Positions 1 to 11,151 of a stretch of 64,000 nucleotides of DNA are shown here, piece by piece. The stretch's first letter is position 1, and each line of letters starts with the position of its first letter. A program made the translations under genes and the position numbers. This DNA is from Botryosphaeria dothidea (Eukaryota > Ascomycota > Dothideomycetes > Botryosphaeriales > Botryosphaeriaceae): NCBI GenBank assembly GCA_011503125.2, contig WWBZ02000082.1, positions 2,480,001-2,544,000 of the forward strand. Direction: 5' to 3'. The notes beneath the pieces are model-generated. The model searched no databases. It saw only the letters and a list, made by a program, of their open reading frames with translations, and was not told the origin of the DNA.

Positions 1-1466
1 GTGACTTCAAAGAACGTACGTACTTGAAGTCCCAGGGTCCAGCCTTTGATGCGTCGCCATTCCTCTCGGCCTCCTCCATTCGCTCACGGAACAGCCTTTT
101 AATGTTGTCGTTCATAGCGTAGACGTACGTTTGATATACAACCATACATTTGCGGGCAATGTTGGAGGCGTAGTAGATGGGTATCTTTTGGAACTCTGAG
201 TGCTTGCTCCAGTACTCGTCCAGAATCAGCAACAGTTCCTGCGCACGGCCAAGAGCGAACACCGGAAGGAGTGCACGGCCACCGCGATTAATAATGCCAG
301 TGATTGATTTCATCAGCGCAGCTTCACGCTCCAGACGAGGAATATGTGATGCAATCCCAAAGGTACTCTCGGTGATGAGAACGTCAACCTTGACATTCTT
401 TGGCACTTCTGCGGAAATCAAATGTCTGTCTTCCTCGCGGGAGTAGTCTCCAGTGAATAGGATTTTAAGGCCGGCAATCTCGATGAGAAACATTGCTGCT
501 CCTAAGACGTGACCAGCGGGATAAGGGGTGATACGGATGGACGAGATGGTATGTGTTGTGTAATAGTCGATGGCCTCGATTTGAGGAAAAGTGGAGAGAT
601 GGTCGGCTTCGGTGTAGAGCTGAATGCGGGATTCCGAGGAGGACGAGATGTTCCCTACACGGACACTGTCCTGGATGAGCCACTTGTAGATGGCCTTGGT
701 AGGATGCGTCATGAAGACACGGCCTTTGAAATTTGTCTTCGAAAGGACATAGGGTAGAGAAGCGGCATGGTCGATGTGAAAGCTATCAACAGCTGTTAGC
801 AAATTGTTGTGGTATTGGGGAATGATGCGCAGCTTGAACGGAAAAGCTATGTACAGGCGGGGGATGAGTTCAGTGCGAGCGGGTTTTGTCACCACAGCAT
901 AGCGAGTCGGGAGGCGCAGAAGAATAGAGTTTCATTGATGCTCATATACAGTGGTGGTGATACAAGATATGCTGGCAAAGGACCACACATCGCAGAACTC
1001 ATGCCCGTTGTAGGTCCCTTTCACGCTCTTCGGCAATATGCACTGCGGTCTTGTAGCAAGCAATGGAGCCTGCCGGAAAATGCGGCGCATAATTTGGGTA
1101 TCCTTTGGGTCGGTCCAAGCGATGGAGGGCATCTAATCAAACGCTGAACAAAGGAGCTAGGATGCTTACTGGCTGATCAACAATACATCAACAGTGCTCA
1201 GATCGAACTCGTCATAGAAGGGCAATGCGGCAAGACCGTCATAAGCCGGGTGCATGCCAGCATCAAGCTGCGCCATTGTCAGCTCGCCGGCCAGGCAAGG
1301 AATGTTGGCAGCATACCATAACCGTCTTTCCCTTGTATTGTATGATGTGACTCGACCGGCCGACCTCATTGCCACCGCCCAGACAGTAGAAGAGAAGCTC
1401 ATCGGATGGGTCGACGGGCTCGTCGCTGCCAGGCGACATGGCAGCGGCCTTACGTTTCGCGGCCAT
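1..1466 (-). CDS. YSH1: YSH1 / CPSF-73 pre-mRNA cleavage endonuclease, 3' end cut by window edge
   Basis: This is the metallo-beta-lactamase/beta-CASP endonuclease of the cleavage and polyadenylation factor, which cuts pre-mRNA before poly(A) addition in the nucleus. Exons on the minus strand are 1466-1317, 1267-1170 and 782 to the window edge. The ATG at 1466 opens with a Lys/Ala-rich stretch, then [10 protein letters not shown] and [11 protein letters not shown], both typical of YSH1. The zinc motif [12 protein letters not shown] is assembled across intron 2: the first His codon is split CA|C. The later motif [15 protein letters not shown] and the [10 protein letters not shown] segment are also present. 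Intron 1 is 49 bp. Intron 2 is 387 bp, far longer than its neighbours, and ends with a good branch and acceptor (GCTAAC...GATAG). The last exon runs in frame off position 1 with [13 protein letters not shown], so roughly the C-terminal two thirds are missing from the window, not from the gene. It diverges from TAF4. The family call is firm; the long intron is the only oddity. Confidence 0.95.
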
Positions 1467-2029
1467 GATGGAGCGGGGATGGAGCGGCGGGCGTGCGGTC
1501 GATAGGCAGGCTGATTGCTGTGCGCGATGGAGGCGCTGTAGCGGGTAGGTCAGTGTGAAGCTGTTGCGTGCAGACAGCAGCAGCAGCCGTGGGATGCGCG
1601 CGGAACCATAAAGCGCGCGAATATGGAGCGGGCAATAGTTCAGCAGGCGAGGGTGATGCTGGCGCGGCGGTTCGCACTTGCATGCTGGAGCTCGACGCGC
1701 GCGTCGGATCAACCGTCGGGCCGCAGCTCTTTCCTGCAGACGCGCCGCCCGCCAACCTTCCCAAGGCCGCTCCACCATTGCCGCGACCCATCATCGCATC
1801 CTCGAACCGTCCACACCACCACACCCGCTCGCCCGCCGTGTTTTCTCTTGCTCTGCCGCGACCTGCGCCATCTCCCGGAGATTATCTCATCCATCCGCAA
1901 ACGACGCCCCGCGAATGAGCGACATCGCGCGATCGGGCTAGGTGACGGAGTAGTTCGCCCGGCAGCCCAGGCTGCAAGTAGCAGTTCCTCGTCCTCACCC
2001 CCAGCTCCAGCGTCGGCGCGCCCGTCACC
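1467..2029. promoter_or_regulatory. Divergent intergenic promoter, YSH1/TAF4
   Basis: This 563-bp gap separates the start codons of two general transcription and RNA-processing genes that point away from each other, so it must hold both promoters and both 5' leaders. It is GC-rich with pyrimidine tracts on each strand. No clear TATA box is visible. Long open frames here on both strands are Arg/Pro/Ala-rich and look like GC-driven noise. Confidence 0.6.
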
Positions 2030-3888
2030 ATGGCCCAGCAGTACCCGCCCATGCATCCGCCGCACCAGCCGCCACACCAGCCGCCGCAGCGGTCTTACTC
2101 GCCCTACCCGCCGACAGCGAGCTCGCCCGTTCAGATGTCTCCAGGCGGCATGGGTGTGCCGCCCGCGAACAAACGCCAAAGAATGTCGCCAAACCCTAGT
2201 TCTCCATACACGCCCTATCACAACTCGCCCTACTCTTCCGTGCCCAATACTCCTGCTCAGTCGCACACGCCGCTTCCCTTCAATCAGCCACAGCCGCCGG
2301 AGCAGAGCTTTGATGCATCGCGTGGAGCACCGGGCTCTATGGGTCCGCCCCAGCGCCCGGCAGACAAGCAGGATAAGCCGGAAAAGGAGAAGGCAACTGA
2401 CATCAACGACCTGAGTGATGTCATTGGCGCGTCGGGTATTGATTTGCGCGAGGAAGAGAATTACCTCGCGCAAACGTACCAGAATCAACACCAGAACAAC
2501 TCGTTCAACACCTCATTCTCTCAGTCTCCGGCCACTCTTTCACCGAACAACAGCTTCAATGCTCTGTCATCGGGCAGTTTTGGCAGTTATCCCGCATTCC
2601 AGGGCGCTGGTCCAGTCAATCAGCCTCCCGTCTCCCAGAAGACCGTGGAGGAAGAGCTCTTTGAGAAGCACAAAGCGGCAGCACGCGCTCTTTCCGAGAA
2701 GGGTCAACAAGAGCTCAACGATCCTTTTTGTCGCGGAAACACCATTAGACACAAGATTGGACGCCACACATACGAGCAGGGCGTAAAGTTCAACGTGGAT
2801 GGGTTGTACGACCGGATAAACAAGGATCAACCGCAGAGTGTGAACGGGATACAAGCTGCAGGCCCGGATGGCACAGGAGTTGTGAAGGCGCAGGCAGCTG
2901 CGCTTCTGGATTCAAACGCGCCCCTGACGGAGATCCTCACGTTGTTGTCACTAGCAACGAAGGAAAGATTACGCGGAATTTTGGAAGACGCACACGCGCT
3001 TTCTCGCGCCCGTCAGCTTAGCTCTCATGGAGTCGTTCCTCCAGACTTTGCGGATATCGCAACAGGGAATGGAGCGCCCAAGTCTGTAACAGCAGTGCCA
3101 ACTTCCGTTACAAAGACAGCGTGGGATCAACCGGAGAGCGCGGTTAGTCCCACGAGCGTACCGGCAAAACGTATGATCATCCTTGCGTCCTTTTTCTTCT
3201 TATTTTTTTACATTGATTATACTGACGAGATTTAGGCCCTCTTGATTCCGACACGCCAAAGAACGACCCCTCACGACTTCCTACCCCACCTACAGACACT
3301 CCTCCGACCCCGCAGCCCACCGTATCCTTTTCTTCCGATCTCGCCACTACCCTACGCAAGCTCCAATCTGAAGAGCGGAAATACGAGCAGGAACGTGTCA
3401 AGAAGAGGCAAAAGCGCGCGGCGGCGAAGAACTCCGAGAACGGCAGCGTACCCGGCACGCCTTCCCCGGCGGAACTAGCGTCTGTGGCAAAACCCTTGAC
3501 GAAGAAGGAGCGCGAACGGCAAGCGAAGGCCGGTCAGACCGACGAAGTCCTGCATAAGGCAGCAAACACGACGGCGAACATGGCCATAGGAAATTTGGGC
3601 AAGAAGTACAGCTGGTTAAGCGGCGGTTCCGGCTCGGGCGCGAGCACACCGAGCAGGTTAAATACGAGCGTGGGAGGCGCAAGCGGCGGCGGCGGCGGTG
3701 GCACCGGCGGAGGAGGCACTCAAGACCGCAGCTTGACCGCTAGGGACCGCAAGTGGGGTGATTGGCGCGAGGATGGCGCGAAGGGCAAGGGCATACAGAT
3801 GCGGGACTTGATTGCGGCGCTGGAACAGGACGGCAACGAGAAGAAGACGCTGGCGCGGGCGCTGGTGAGGCTGAAGTCGGACAATTGA
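2030..3888 (+). CDS. TAF4: TFIID subunit 4 (TAF4)
   Basis: This is a subunit of the general transcription factor TFIID and acts in the nucleus. Exons are 2030-3170 and 3236-3888, giving 597 aa. The 65-bp intron has donor GTATGA, branch TACTGAC at 3220-3226 and acceptor TTTAG, and the frame joins cleanly (Lys-Arg-Pro-Leu). The N-terminal third is low-complexity Pro/Gln/Ser. The TAF4 histone-fold signature follows: DINDLSDVIGASGIDLREEE at about residue 123, then a basic helix-rich segment with NGIQAAGPDG. Exon 2 encodes a charged coiled coil (KLQSEERKYEQERVKKRQKR), the conserved ANMAIGNLGKKYSWL block and a C-terminal helix (RDLIAALEQDGN). A Gly/Ser-rich linker separates the last two. The ATG at 2030 sits in a good context (GTCACCATGGCC). 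The match to fungal TAF4 is strong in several blocks. Confidence 0.93.
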
Positions 3889-4832
3889 GGAGGGGATGGC
3901 CAGCGCGCGGTGATTCGCGGTTTGTCCGCGGGTGCACGGATATCATTGTAAGAAACATCATGGCTAGGAAGAAACGCCCGGCTGGATGAGAGATCGCAAA
4001 GCCCGAACGTACCCGGGGTGGGCGAATTAATAGGGGTCGAAGAAAAGGATGGAGAGGCGCCGAACCTATACGGTCTTTCTTCGTCCAACTTCTTTGCCCT
4101 TTTTCACCATTTTCATTTCACTTCCTTTTTTTCTTCACGAGCCGGAGGGTACATGAGACATCTATCAAAAAAAAGAGAGCTTGCAACACACGAGGCCGCG
4201 GTGGGAACAACGGGAGGTGTTCGCGGCAATTAGTCGACCGACAGAAGCGAGCTACACGAGGGGGGCTGAAGGCCGGTATATTACTATTATCATCATCGAG
4301 GGAGGGAGAGTGTGGGTCTTAATCTTCAAGTCTCTGAAGCAGGAGGGAAGGTCTGGGAGGGGGAGACTGCTGGTTTTTGGCAACGGTTCCAAGGGGCTTG
4401 AACTGGCGGGGCTTTTGGGACAATTGCCGGAGGAGTAAAGCGAGCATCAATGTATTATCTTGAAAACTGTTCCAAAGTTCGCCCTTTCGAGCATCGAGGC
4501 CGAGTTCGTTTCCAATTCCCGGAGATGTCGATGGCGAATTTCGTCAGTGACTCTTTATCACTTTCCAAACCATTATAGCAAATGACGTCACGAACCGGGC
4601 GATTTCAGTATTCTGATTTCTTTCTGTCATAAACAAGAGCCCACAATACTATGAACTTAACTTTGGCCAGCCAGATCTCCGCATGGGAGAGATGAAAGTA
4701 AATGCCCAGCCATTTCAGCGGTCTCGCCACAGCAACCCGTCAAACCGACAAATCAACAACACCCGTGTGCAAGACGCTTTTCTGCGAAAATTGCTTTCTC
4801 TCCCATGCCACCTCTAACATCTCGCGTGAAGG
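3889..4832. other. Convergent intergenic region, TAF4 3' / aminopeptidase 3'
   Basis: These 944 bp lie between two convergent genes, so they hold two 3' UTRs and terminators. A T-rich stretch near 4078-4135 would suit TAF4 polyadenylation. Short open frames around 4018-4438 have no recognisable content. I see no gene here. Confidence 0.6.
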
Positions 4833-7800
4833 CTAGTCTTGCTCCTTTTGCTGGGTCACGTCCCGTTGCCTCATGCATGGCTCTTCCAGGAAACAACTTG
4901 CTTTCATGAGATCCTCCACTTGTTCGTCAGTTAGCTGCGGATGCTGCAGGGTCAAATGTGACTGGTTATGCTGCTCCATAAACGTGTACTTCTGCTTCAA
5001 GAAGTCGTAGTAATTTTTCGGTATCGATGAGGGCTGCGAGTGTTGCCGCACTATGGACAGTCTCTTCTCGTGTTGCTGCTGACGCTGGCGCTGCTCTTGT
5101 CGAGCTAGAGCAAGGCGCCTCTGGTTTTGCTCCTCAAGGAGTCGAAGTTGCATGGCATAGTCTTCCTCCGCCAGCGCTGCCGAAGGCTGCTCTCGCTGCT
5201 GGTGTGCCATGGCCAACCGCTTCTTATTTTGCTCGTCTAGTAGCTCAAGCTTCTTCGTGTGATCTTGCGACCGCGCCCACTCTGAGGCCATGGGATGCGA
5301 GAATGCCGGAACTGGCGAGGCAGTGGACTGACTTTGTTGTTGGAAGTGTGCTCGCTGGGTCTGGTTCCAGACCTGCGGTTGCATCTGCATGGCGTGGCGC
5401 TGATGCTCCTTCTGTCTCCGTAGCGCTTCTTCCTGAGAGACTAATGTTCTCTGAAGTGCATCCTGCTGCTGTCTCTGTAGTTTCTGGAGTGTTTCCTGCT
5501 GGCGTGCTTGAGACCTCTGTATTTTCTGCCAAAAGTGGTTGTACTGCAATCGAGGCTCGGGATTTCCATGATTTAGCTGCTGGCAGTACTCTTCTCCTAT
5601 AGCGATGGACGCGCGGTGCGTCACATGTCGGTCTTGCTCCTCCTGAGAGCTATCGCTACCAATCTCAGCTTTTATTGAAGAATGCCTCTTGTTGAAGTTG
5701 TCTTCCGGAACCCTGGCTTTGGGTTCAGGCCGAATCTGATCTCGCATAGACTTGTGCCGTGGAACAACTGGCGATCTGGTCGCTGAGAACCTTGCAGCAT
5801 TAGACCCTGAGATAATAATTGGCATGCTCTGTCGGTATGCCAGCGGCTTGGCAGGTAGTTCGGGAAGTTTCTGCGGAGGAACAGGTGCCTGGCGTGGACG
5901 TTGGAACATTTGTGATGGTGTATACTCGGGCAACGAGGAACTCGAAAGAGATCGTGTCGATGCCATGCGTGCCAATGCTGGAGGAACCTTACGCCAATGG
6001 CTAGCTTGATGCTCGAGATATTCCGACGGCTGTGGGGCGTCACTCGGTTCGCTGGGCAGCTCAGCTGCGACCGAATCCTCCCCGGTGGGCCATCCAATAG
6101 CTTCAAATGAAGCAGGTGCAGCGGAAAGGCTCACTGGCCTGCTTCTTTGGGGAGTTACTGGACTCGTCTGATGCCCTTCGAGTTCCACGAGACGCTTTGC
6201 TTCAGAGGGAACAGGCATTTCGCTGGGTGTTTCCGGATGCCCGGAGCTGACCTCTCGTGACCAAGCTTCGATGCCCTTATTTCTCGATAGCTTTTCCGAT
6301 GAAGCAACATGAAGTTCGCGTCTTGGATCCGTCCGTGGCCGAGATTCTTCCAGTGATGCTTTTGGCACCCCATCCCTGAGAGCTTCATTGATACCTTCTT
6401 GAATGAGACGAAGCATCTCATCGCCTTTCGGAGCTGTCGTAAGGTTCTCATACCCATCGTCGGTGACGAGAATGTCATCCTCAATACGAACTCCACCAAC
6501 GGAAATGTAACGCAGCAGGACATTTCTGTTGATGTACTTTGAGTGTGTGGGGTCAGGAAAGTAGACCGCACTCAAGGCGTAGCGGTTGAAGTAGCTATGG
6601 TAGATCAGCACCCTCAAGGCTAATGGGACTGGTAAACGACGACTTACATGCCAGGCTCTATAGTGACTATCATGCCCTCTTCTAAAGCCGCACTGCTTGG
6701 ATGAACCGGTGCTTTGCACATCTCGAGATCGACAACAGGGCTCACACTGGGAGGCTCGGAAGCCATCAATGGGACATCTGAGACATCATGAACTTCAAGG
6801 CCCAAGTGATGGCCAAGCCCATGAGGCAGGAATGCTAATGACGTCCCCGCGTCAAAAATTTCCTGTGCAGTACCATTGTGAAAGATACCGAGTTCAAGCA
6901 GGCCATCAATAAGAATTCGATGAGCTAGGTAGTGAATGTCCAGATATCTTTCACCTGGACGAACGGCCTCGATACACTTGGTTTGTATCTTCAGCACGAG
7001 GTCGTAGACTTCCTTGGCTTCCTTGGACGGCCATTGGCCTGAAAGGGGGAATGTCCTCGTCACGTCACTTGCGTAACACTCCCATTCACAACCAGCATCG
7101 AGGCACATTACCTGGCGATCTTCGAAGGGCTCATCATTCTTGATGTAGTGGAGTGTTGCAGCATTCTCACCGGAAGCAGCAATAATCTCGTAAGCTTGGT
7201 GTTTAGCATCTGCTGCAACACAGGTGTCGAGGAAGCTGGCCTCAACTTGCGCCTCGTTCTTGAACTTCAGAATGTTCCTCAGCACATTTGCATGGGCTTT
7301 GGCGCTTATTTCGTTTGCCCTACGGACGAGCTTGATCTCATGTTGATCCTTGCGCACACGAGCGGCATCGATGGCGGTTTGCAACTTGGTGTAGTTGACA
7401 CGAGGCGATTTGTCGTGTCCTGGTACAACTGCTTGGTCGGGATGAAGGATGTAGACATCGCCTTCATGCTGCGTCATCCAGAACTCAACATAGTCGGCAA
7501 CTGCGCTCGCCCAGTGGACCGCATCTACGTCGTACTTCTCCAAAGCTTCTTGAGGGGTGGAGCCACGACCGTTGTAGTAGACCTTTCGAGCGCTTCCGGC
7601 AGCGGGGACATACAACATAAGCGTATCCAGACGAATGTCATACGTCAAATGGCAGTCGGACTCATCGACGCTGCATAAAGTGTTATTCAACGTTGGCTCC
7701 CGCAAACCTCTATTCTACGAAGAGTGGTGGGGCTTGCAGCTAGCTTGGGCTTCACGACATTTCGGGAAGCGAGAGAGCAAGCAACAGGCAGACACATAAT

Positions 7801-8087
7801 TAGAGACGAGAGCGGCTTACCCCGAGAGATAGTAAAAATAGCGGCGCTGCCTGAAGGGGACAAACTGATCGCTGTCCTCCAAATAAGCCGTCGGGGCGCC
7901 GGGAAGGTAGATCAAACCCTTCTCGACGCTGAGGAAGTCGGCGACACGGCGAGCGTGCTGCTTTGCTGGTTGGCCATAGTGTCAGAAGCGCCTGGCACGT
8001 GGGGAAGGCGTGGGGCAGGCACGCACCTGGGTATTTCTCCAGCGGCGAAGCGGCGTCGATGTGGAGACTAAAGTCCTGATGCTCCAT
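4833..8087 (-). CDS. Xaa-Pro aminopeptidase (M24B) with long Gln-rich coiled-coil tail
   Basis: This is a metallopeptidase that removes N-terminal residues preceding proline. Exons on the minus strand are 8087-8027, 7965-7821, 7670-6648 and 6594-4833, giving 996 aa. All junctions keep frame; for instance [14 protein letters not shown] and [16 protein letters not shown] are restored. Residues 1 to about 180 form the AMP_N domain ([21 protein letters not shown]). The pita-bread domain carries the expected metal ligands: Asp in [19 protein letters not shown], His in [15 protein letters not shown], Glu in IVTIEPG and Glu in [10 protein letters not shown]. The peptidase ends near residue 476 ([10 protein letters not shown]), where relatives stop. 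About 520 further residues follow in the same exon: Ser/Pro-rich disorder, then Gln/Arg/Glu coiled coil with two imperfect copies of a repeat ([15 protein letters not shown] and [15 protein letters not shown]). The enzyme assignment is strong. The role of the tail is unknown. Confidence 0.9.
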
Positions 8088-8949
8088 GGCCGGCGTCTGC
8101 AGAGTGCGAAGCGCTCTGGGAGGGTGGTGAGAGATGAGGCGGCGGCAAAGGGAGGGGACAGTGAGGTGAAGGCAGCGGTGGGAGCAGGTGCACGGACGCC
8201 AGGCTCAGGCTGCGGGAGCTCGCTGACCGGCGGCCAGCCGGCGGCGCCTCACATCCGCGCCGTCGCTCTCGCGTTGTTGCGACTGGTGATTGGCTGCAGT
8301 AGCTTCTCCGCCTCTGGTGGTGGGCACAGCTGCAGTGGCAAGCAAGAGACCCATGGGCTGTTTGCACGTGCGGTCAGGTACAACTCACGGGCTAGCCAGC
8401 ACAGCGTTCTCGAAGGCAGCAAGGGCGAGCAGGCAAGAGAGCTTTCGGCCAGCGGAACTGTTGCGCGCTGCCCGGGCGTTACGCGCTCGATGCGTGCCCG
8501 CCAATCGACAGGCGCTGGACCCTGGCCGTTTCATCTGGCGCTACGTCACCACCCGGCGCCCTGTGCGCGCCCGAATGCTCCTCCGCTTCTGCAGCGCCTT
8601 CTCCCAGTTCCGCCTTGTTTTGTGCTGCCAACGATTGTCGGCCTCATTACTGTTGGTATCACTCTCGTTTTGGGCTATGATGTGCTACGCCACGCTCGTC
8701 AACGCTGTCAGCGTGACCCTTGATTGGTGTACAGGCCTCTGAAACCGTATGGAACAGACTCTTCGAGCCTGTGCCAACTTGGCCCAGCCCGCAAAGTTGG
8801 TGTTTCCTGCTTTTCCCCAACTCGTTCTTGCCGCTGCAAATCGCCTCCAACCAGCTTTTATAGCTCGCTGAGCCTCGCCGTCTTCTCTCTCCATCCAACC
8901 ACCTCTCCTCGAGTTACCAACCTATTCCCTGCTTTCGTCTGCTGTCACC
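8088..8949. promoter_or_regulatory. Divergent intergenic promoter, aminopeptidase / thaumatin
   Basis: These 862 bp lie between the start codons of two divergent genes. The last 200 bp before the thaumatin gene are rich in C and T (8755-8945), as is common for fungal 5' leaders. Open frames of up to 237 codons on the plus strand have no family resemblance and overlap each other. I see no gene in them. Confidence 0.5.
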
Positions 8950-10186
8950 ATGACTTCCTCGCCTTCCCGGAGCGCGACCTATGCGCTGTATCTCTTAATG
9001 CTCGCTTATCTACCATCCTCGACCGCCGTGCATCACATGAAGCGCACGCTACCCGAGCATGTTGTTCGCGCAACTGGTAGCACCAAGCCACTGGTCGTCA
9101 CCAACAAATGTGCCGAGACAATATATCCGGCCTTCATCACTCAAACCGGAGAGGGCCCGCCAAAGACAGGCTTCGAGTTGAAAACTGGCGATCAGCTTAA
9201 TCAAACTGTCTCAGCGAATTGGCAAGGTCGTGTTTGGGGAAGAACAAATTGCACTTTTCCCGCCAATGGGCCAACCGCTTGTGGCACGGGTGACTGTAAT
9301 GGGCAGGTCGAATGCAAAGTCTCTGTATGTCTTTCCGAGGACCTATATTCGGCTGTGTGGCGCTGACTTTAGCAGGGCTTGAATCCCGTGACTCTGGCTG
9401 AATTCACACTCGATGGCGGCGATGGCCAGACGTACTACGATATTTCTCTCGTCGACGGCTACAATCTTCCTATGGGCATTATCATGTACTCACTTGGGAA
9501 TTCGACTCTCGAGAATATTACGCCGAATTTGACGAATCCCTCCTGCGAAGGCACAGCCGGTCAGCTGGCCAACTCAGACTTCAACCCGTACTCAAGCGGA
9601 TCGCAAACGTTCCTCGGCACCAACAGCACATATCCATTGGCCTTCGATAGCAAAGTGTCCGAGAGCCAAGCTGAGCGCTGGTGTCCTTGGAACCTCCTGG
9701 TCAGCCCGCCTTCAAAGCCCGGCGATGGCGTGTATCCGTATCCGGACGACAACATCCAGCGCGCTGCATTTAGCCCGTGCTACTCTGCTTGCTCAAAATG
9801 GAATAAGCCGTCGGATTGCTGCGTAGGAAAATATGACTCTCCGGGTGCTTGCTCAGCGGGCGAGTACTCGCATGCTGCCAAGGGTGTTTGTCCGGACGCC
9901 TACAGCTACGGTAAGTCATGCGCCTTTCCGCAAGCTTCATTAAAATTATCCGGTGCTGACCCCTGCAGCGTTCGATGATCAAACTTCCACTTTCATCATC
10001 CCCATTGGTGCCGGATTCGAGGTCGTCTTCTGCCCTGGTGGCCGCTCGACCAACATTCTGGCAAGCAATTCGGATGAGCTGAATACGCTTCAGTCATCGG
10101 GACACATTCCACACAACAGTCACAGAGTCCTCGGTTTGTTGCTCGCAATGACCACAAACACCATTCTTTTCTCATACTTCTTCTAA
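8950..10186 (+). CDS. Secreted thaumatin-like protein
   Basis: Exons are 8950-9324, 9376-9910 and 9969-10186, giving 375 aa. The introns (51 and 58 bp) have donors GTATGT and GTAAGT, branches GCTGAC and acceptors GCAG. The N-terminus is a signal peptide (ATYALYLLMLAYLPSSTAV). The body starts with VTNKCAETIYPAFITQTGEG and continues with the thaumatin fold blocks: WQGRVWGRTNC, TLAEFTLDGGDGQTYYDISL with DGYNLP, SPCYSACSKW, CCVGKYDSPGAC and YSYAFDDQTSTF. Cysteines are plentiful and in the expected order. The protein ends in a hydrophobic segment (VLGLLLAMTTNTILFSYFF), which could be a GPI-attachment signal or a membrane anchor, so the product may stay on the cell surface. Fungal thaumatins are thought to act on beta-glucan or in wall biology; the substrate here is unknown. 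Confidence 0.9.
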
Positions 10187-11151
10187 TGATGGACATAATT
10201 GCAGGTGCGGGGTAGAAGACTACGGACCGGAGATTTAATTGTTGCATTGTCCGAACGATTTCGTATCATGGCCAGGAGCCCTGGGCAGCAGTTGGTGGAT
10301 TGGATCAGCCCACGAGATTTGAGACTCAAGATACCCTGTATTGTTTCTACTAGACCAGCTTCTCAGCAAATCGAGGCTGCTTGCGCAGCCTGTCAGACCA
10401 CATGTTGACCCTCCGATGTCACACAATTGTGTGTTTGCGTGTTTGATACTCAACATCAGCCTCGGCGCGTGCCGCTGCTGCCGCGGGCGTTTCAGAAGGA
10501 TCGGCAGCTCATCCGTGTGGCGTGCAACGGTACCTGCTTGTGCGATTAATGCCGCTCTTTGGCGGGGTCGTCAGAGGGCGGCCTTGTGGACGGGGTCCGG
10601 AGAGATCGTGAGAGCAAGACTCAACTGCCGATCAAAGCTTATGCGTGGAGACTCTTCGCGGCTTACAAGGCGCCTCCGCATGACCGTTTCCAGGCACGGA
10701 GCAAGCATGCCGCGTGCTGGGCTGGCGCATCTGGACGGCTCCGCGCTGAGAATTACCCGGCGAAACGTGGCCCTGGTCCACTTCGGAGCCGGGCGCGTTG
10801 ACGCCCCCGCGCCGCCCACGGACGCCATACCGCTTTCGACACGGACGCAACTCCACCAGGAGCTCGACGCGACTTCTCAGTGGATAATCCGCGGCTGTCC
10901 CTTCACCTGGCGCGCGAATGCGGCAATCCGCCCTCCGGCGCTCCCTCGTGCCGTGTCCAAATCGACTAGAATGCGACTCAGACGTCTCAGCGCGCCATCA
11001 TAAGAGCTGGAGCTGCTGCTGCTGCTACCCTCTCACAGCGGTCTGACGGACGAGCAGCCTGGTGTAGCTCATGAAAGCAGCAGCAGCAGCAGAAGCAGCA
11101 ACGACAAGCCAAACATCTTACCCTCGTTTACTGCAGAGCTCTCCACCTCAG
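10187..11151. other. Intergenic region upstream of beta-mannosidase
   Basis: These 965 bp hold the thaumatin 3' UTR and the promoter and leader of the beta-mannosidase gene. A 220-codon open frame (10341-11003) is Arg/Ala/Ser-rich with no family resemblance, and I reject it. The only structured element I see is the CTG/CAG inverted repeat listed separately. Confidence 0.5.
11011..11092. repeat. CTG/CAG inverted repeat in the mndB leader region
   Basis: A run of CTG triplets at 11011-11026 is followed 49 bp later by a complementary run of CAG triplets at 11076-11092. Together they could form a stem of about 15 bp. The second arm lies immediately after an in-frame upstream ATG (11071), so if transcribed the hairpin would sit over the possible start codons of the beta-mannosidase mRNA. 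Confidence 0.7.

Noticed and set aside
932..1132. 66-codon frame inside the long YSH1 intron as an extra exon
   Set aside because: Direct joining of the flanking exons restores the conserved HFHIDH motif exactly; an insertion there would disrupt it.
1709..2491. 260-codon minus-strand frame overlapping TAF4 exon 1
   Set aside because: Antisense shadow of the TAF4 coding sequence and its GC-rich leader.
8010..8723. 237-codon plus-strand frame
   Set aside because: Overlaps aminopeptidase exon 1 and the divergent promoter; translation shows no domain.
10341..11003. 220-codon plus-strand frame upstream of mndB
   Set aside because: No family resemblance, Arg/Ser-rich, and it lies in the promoter region.
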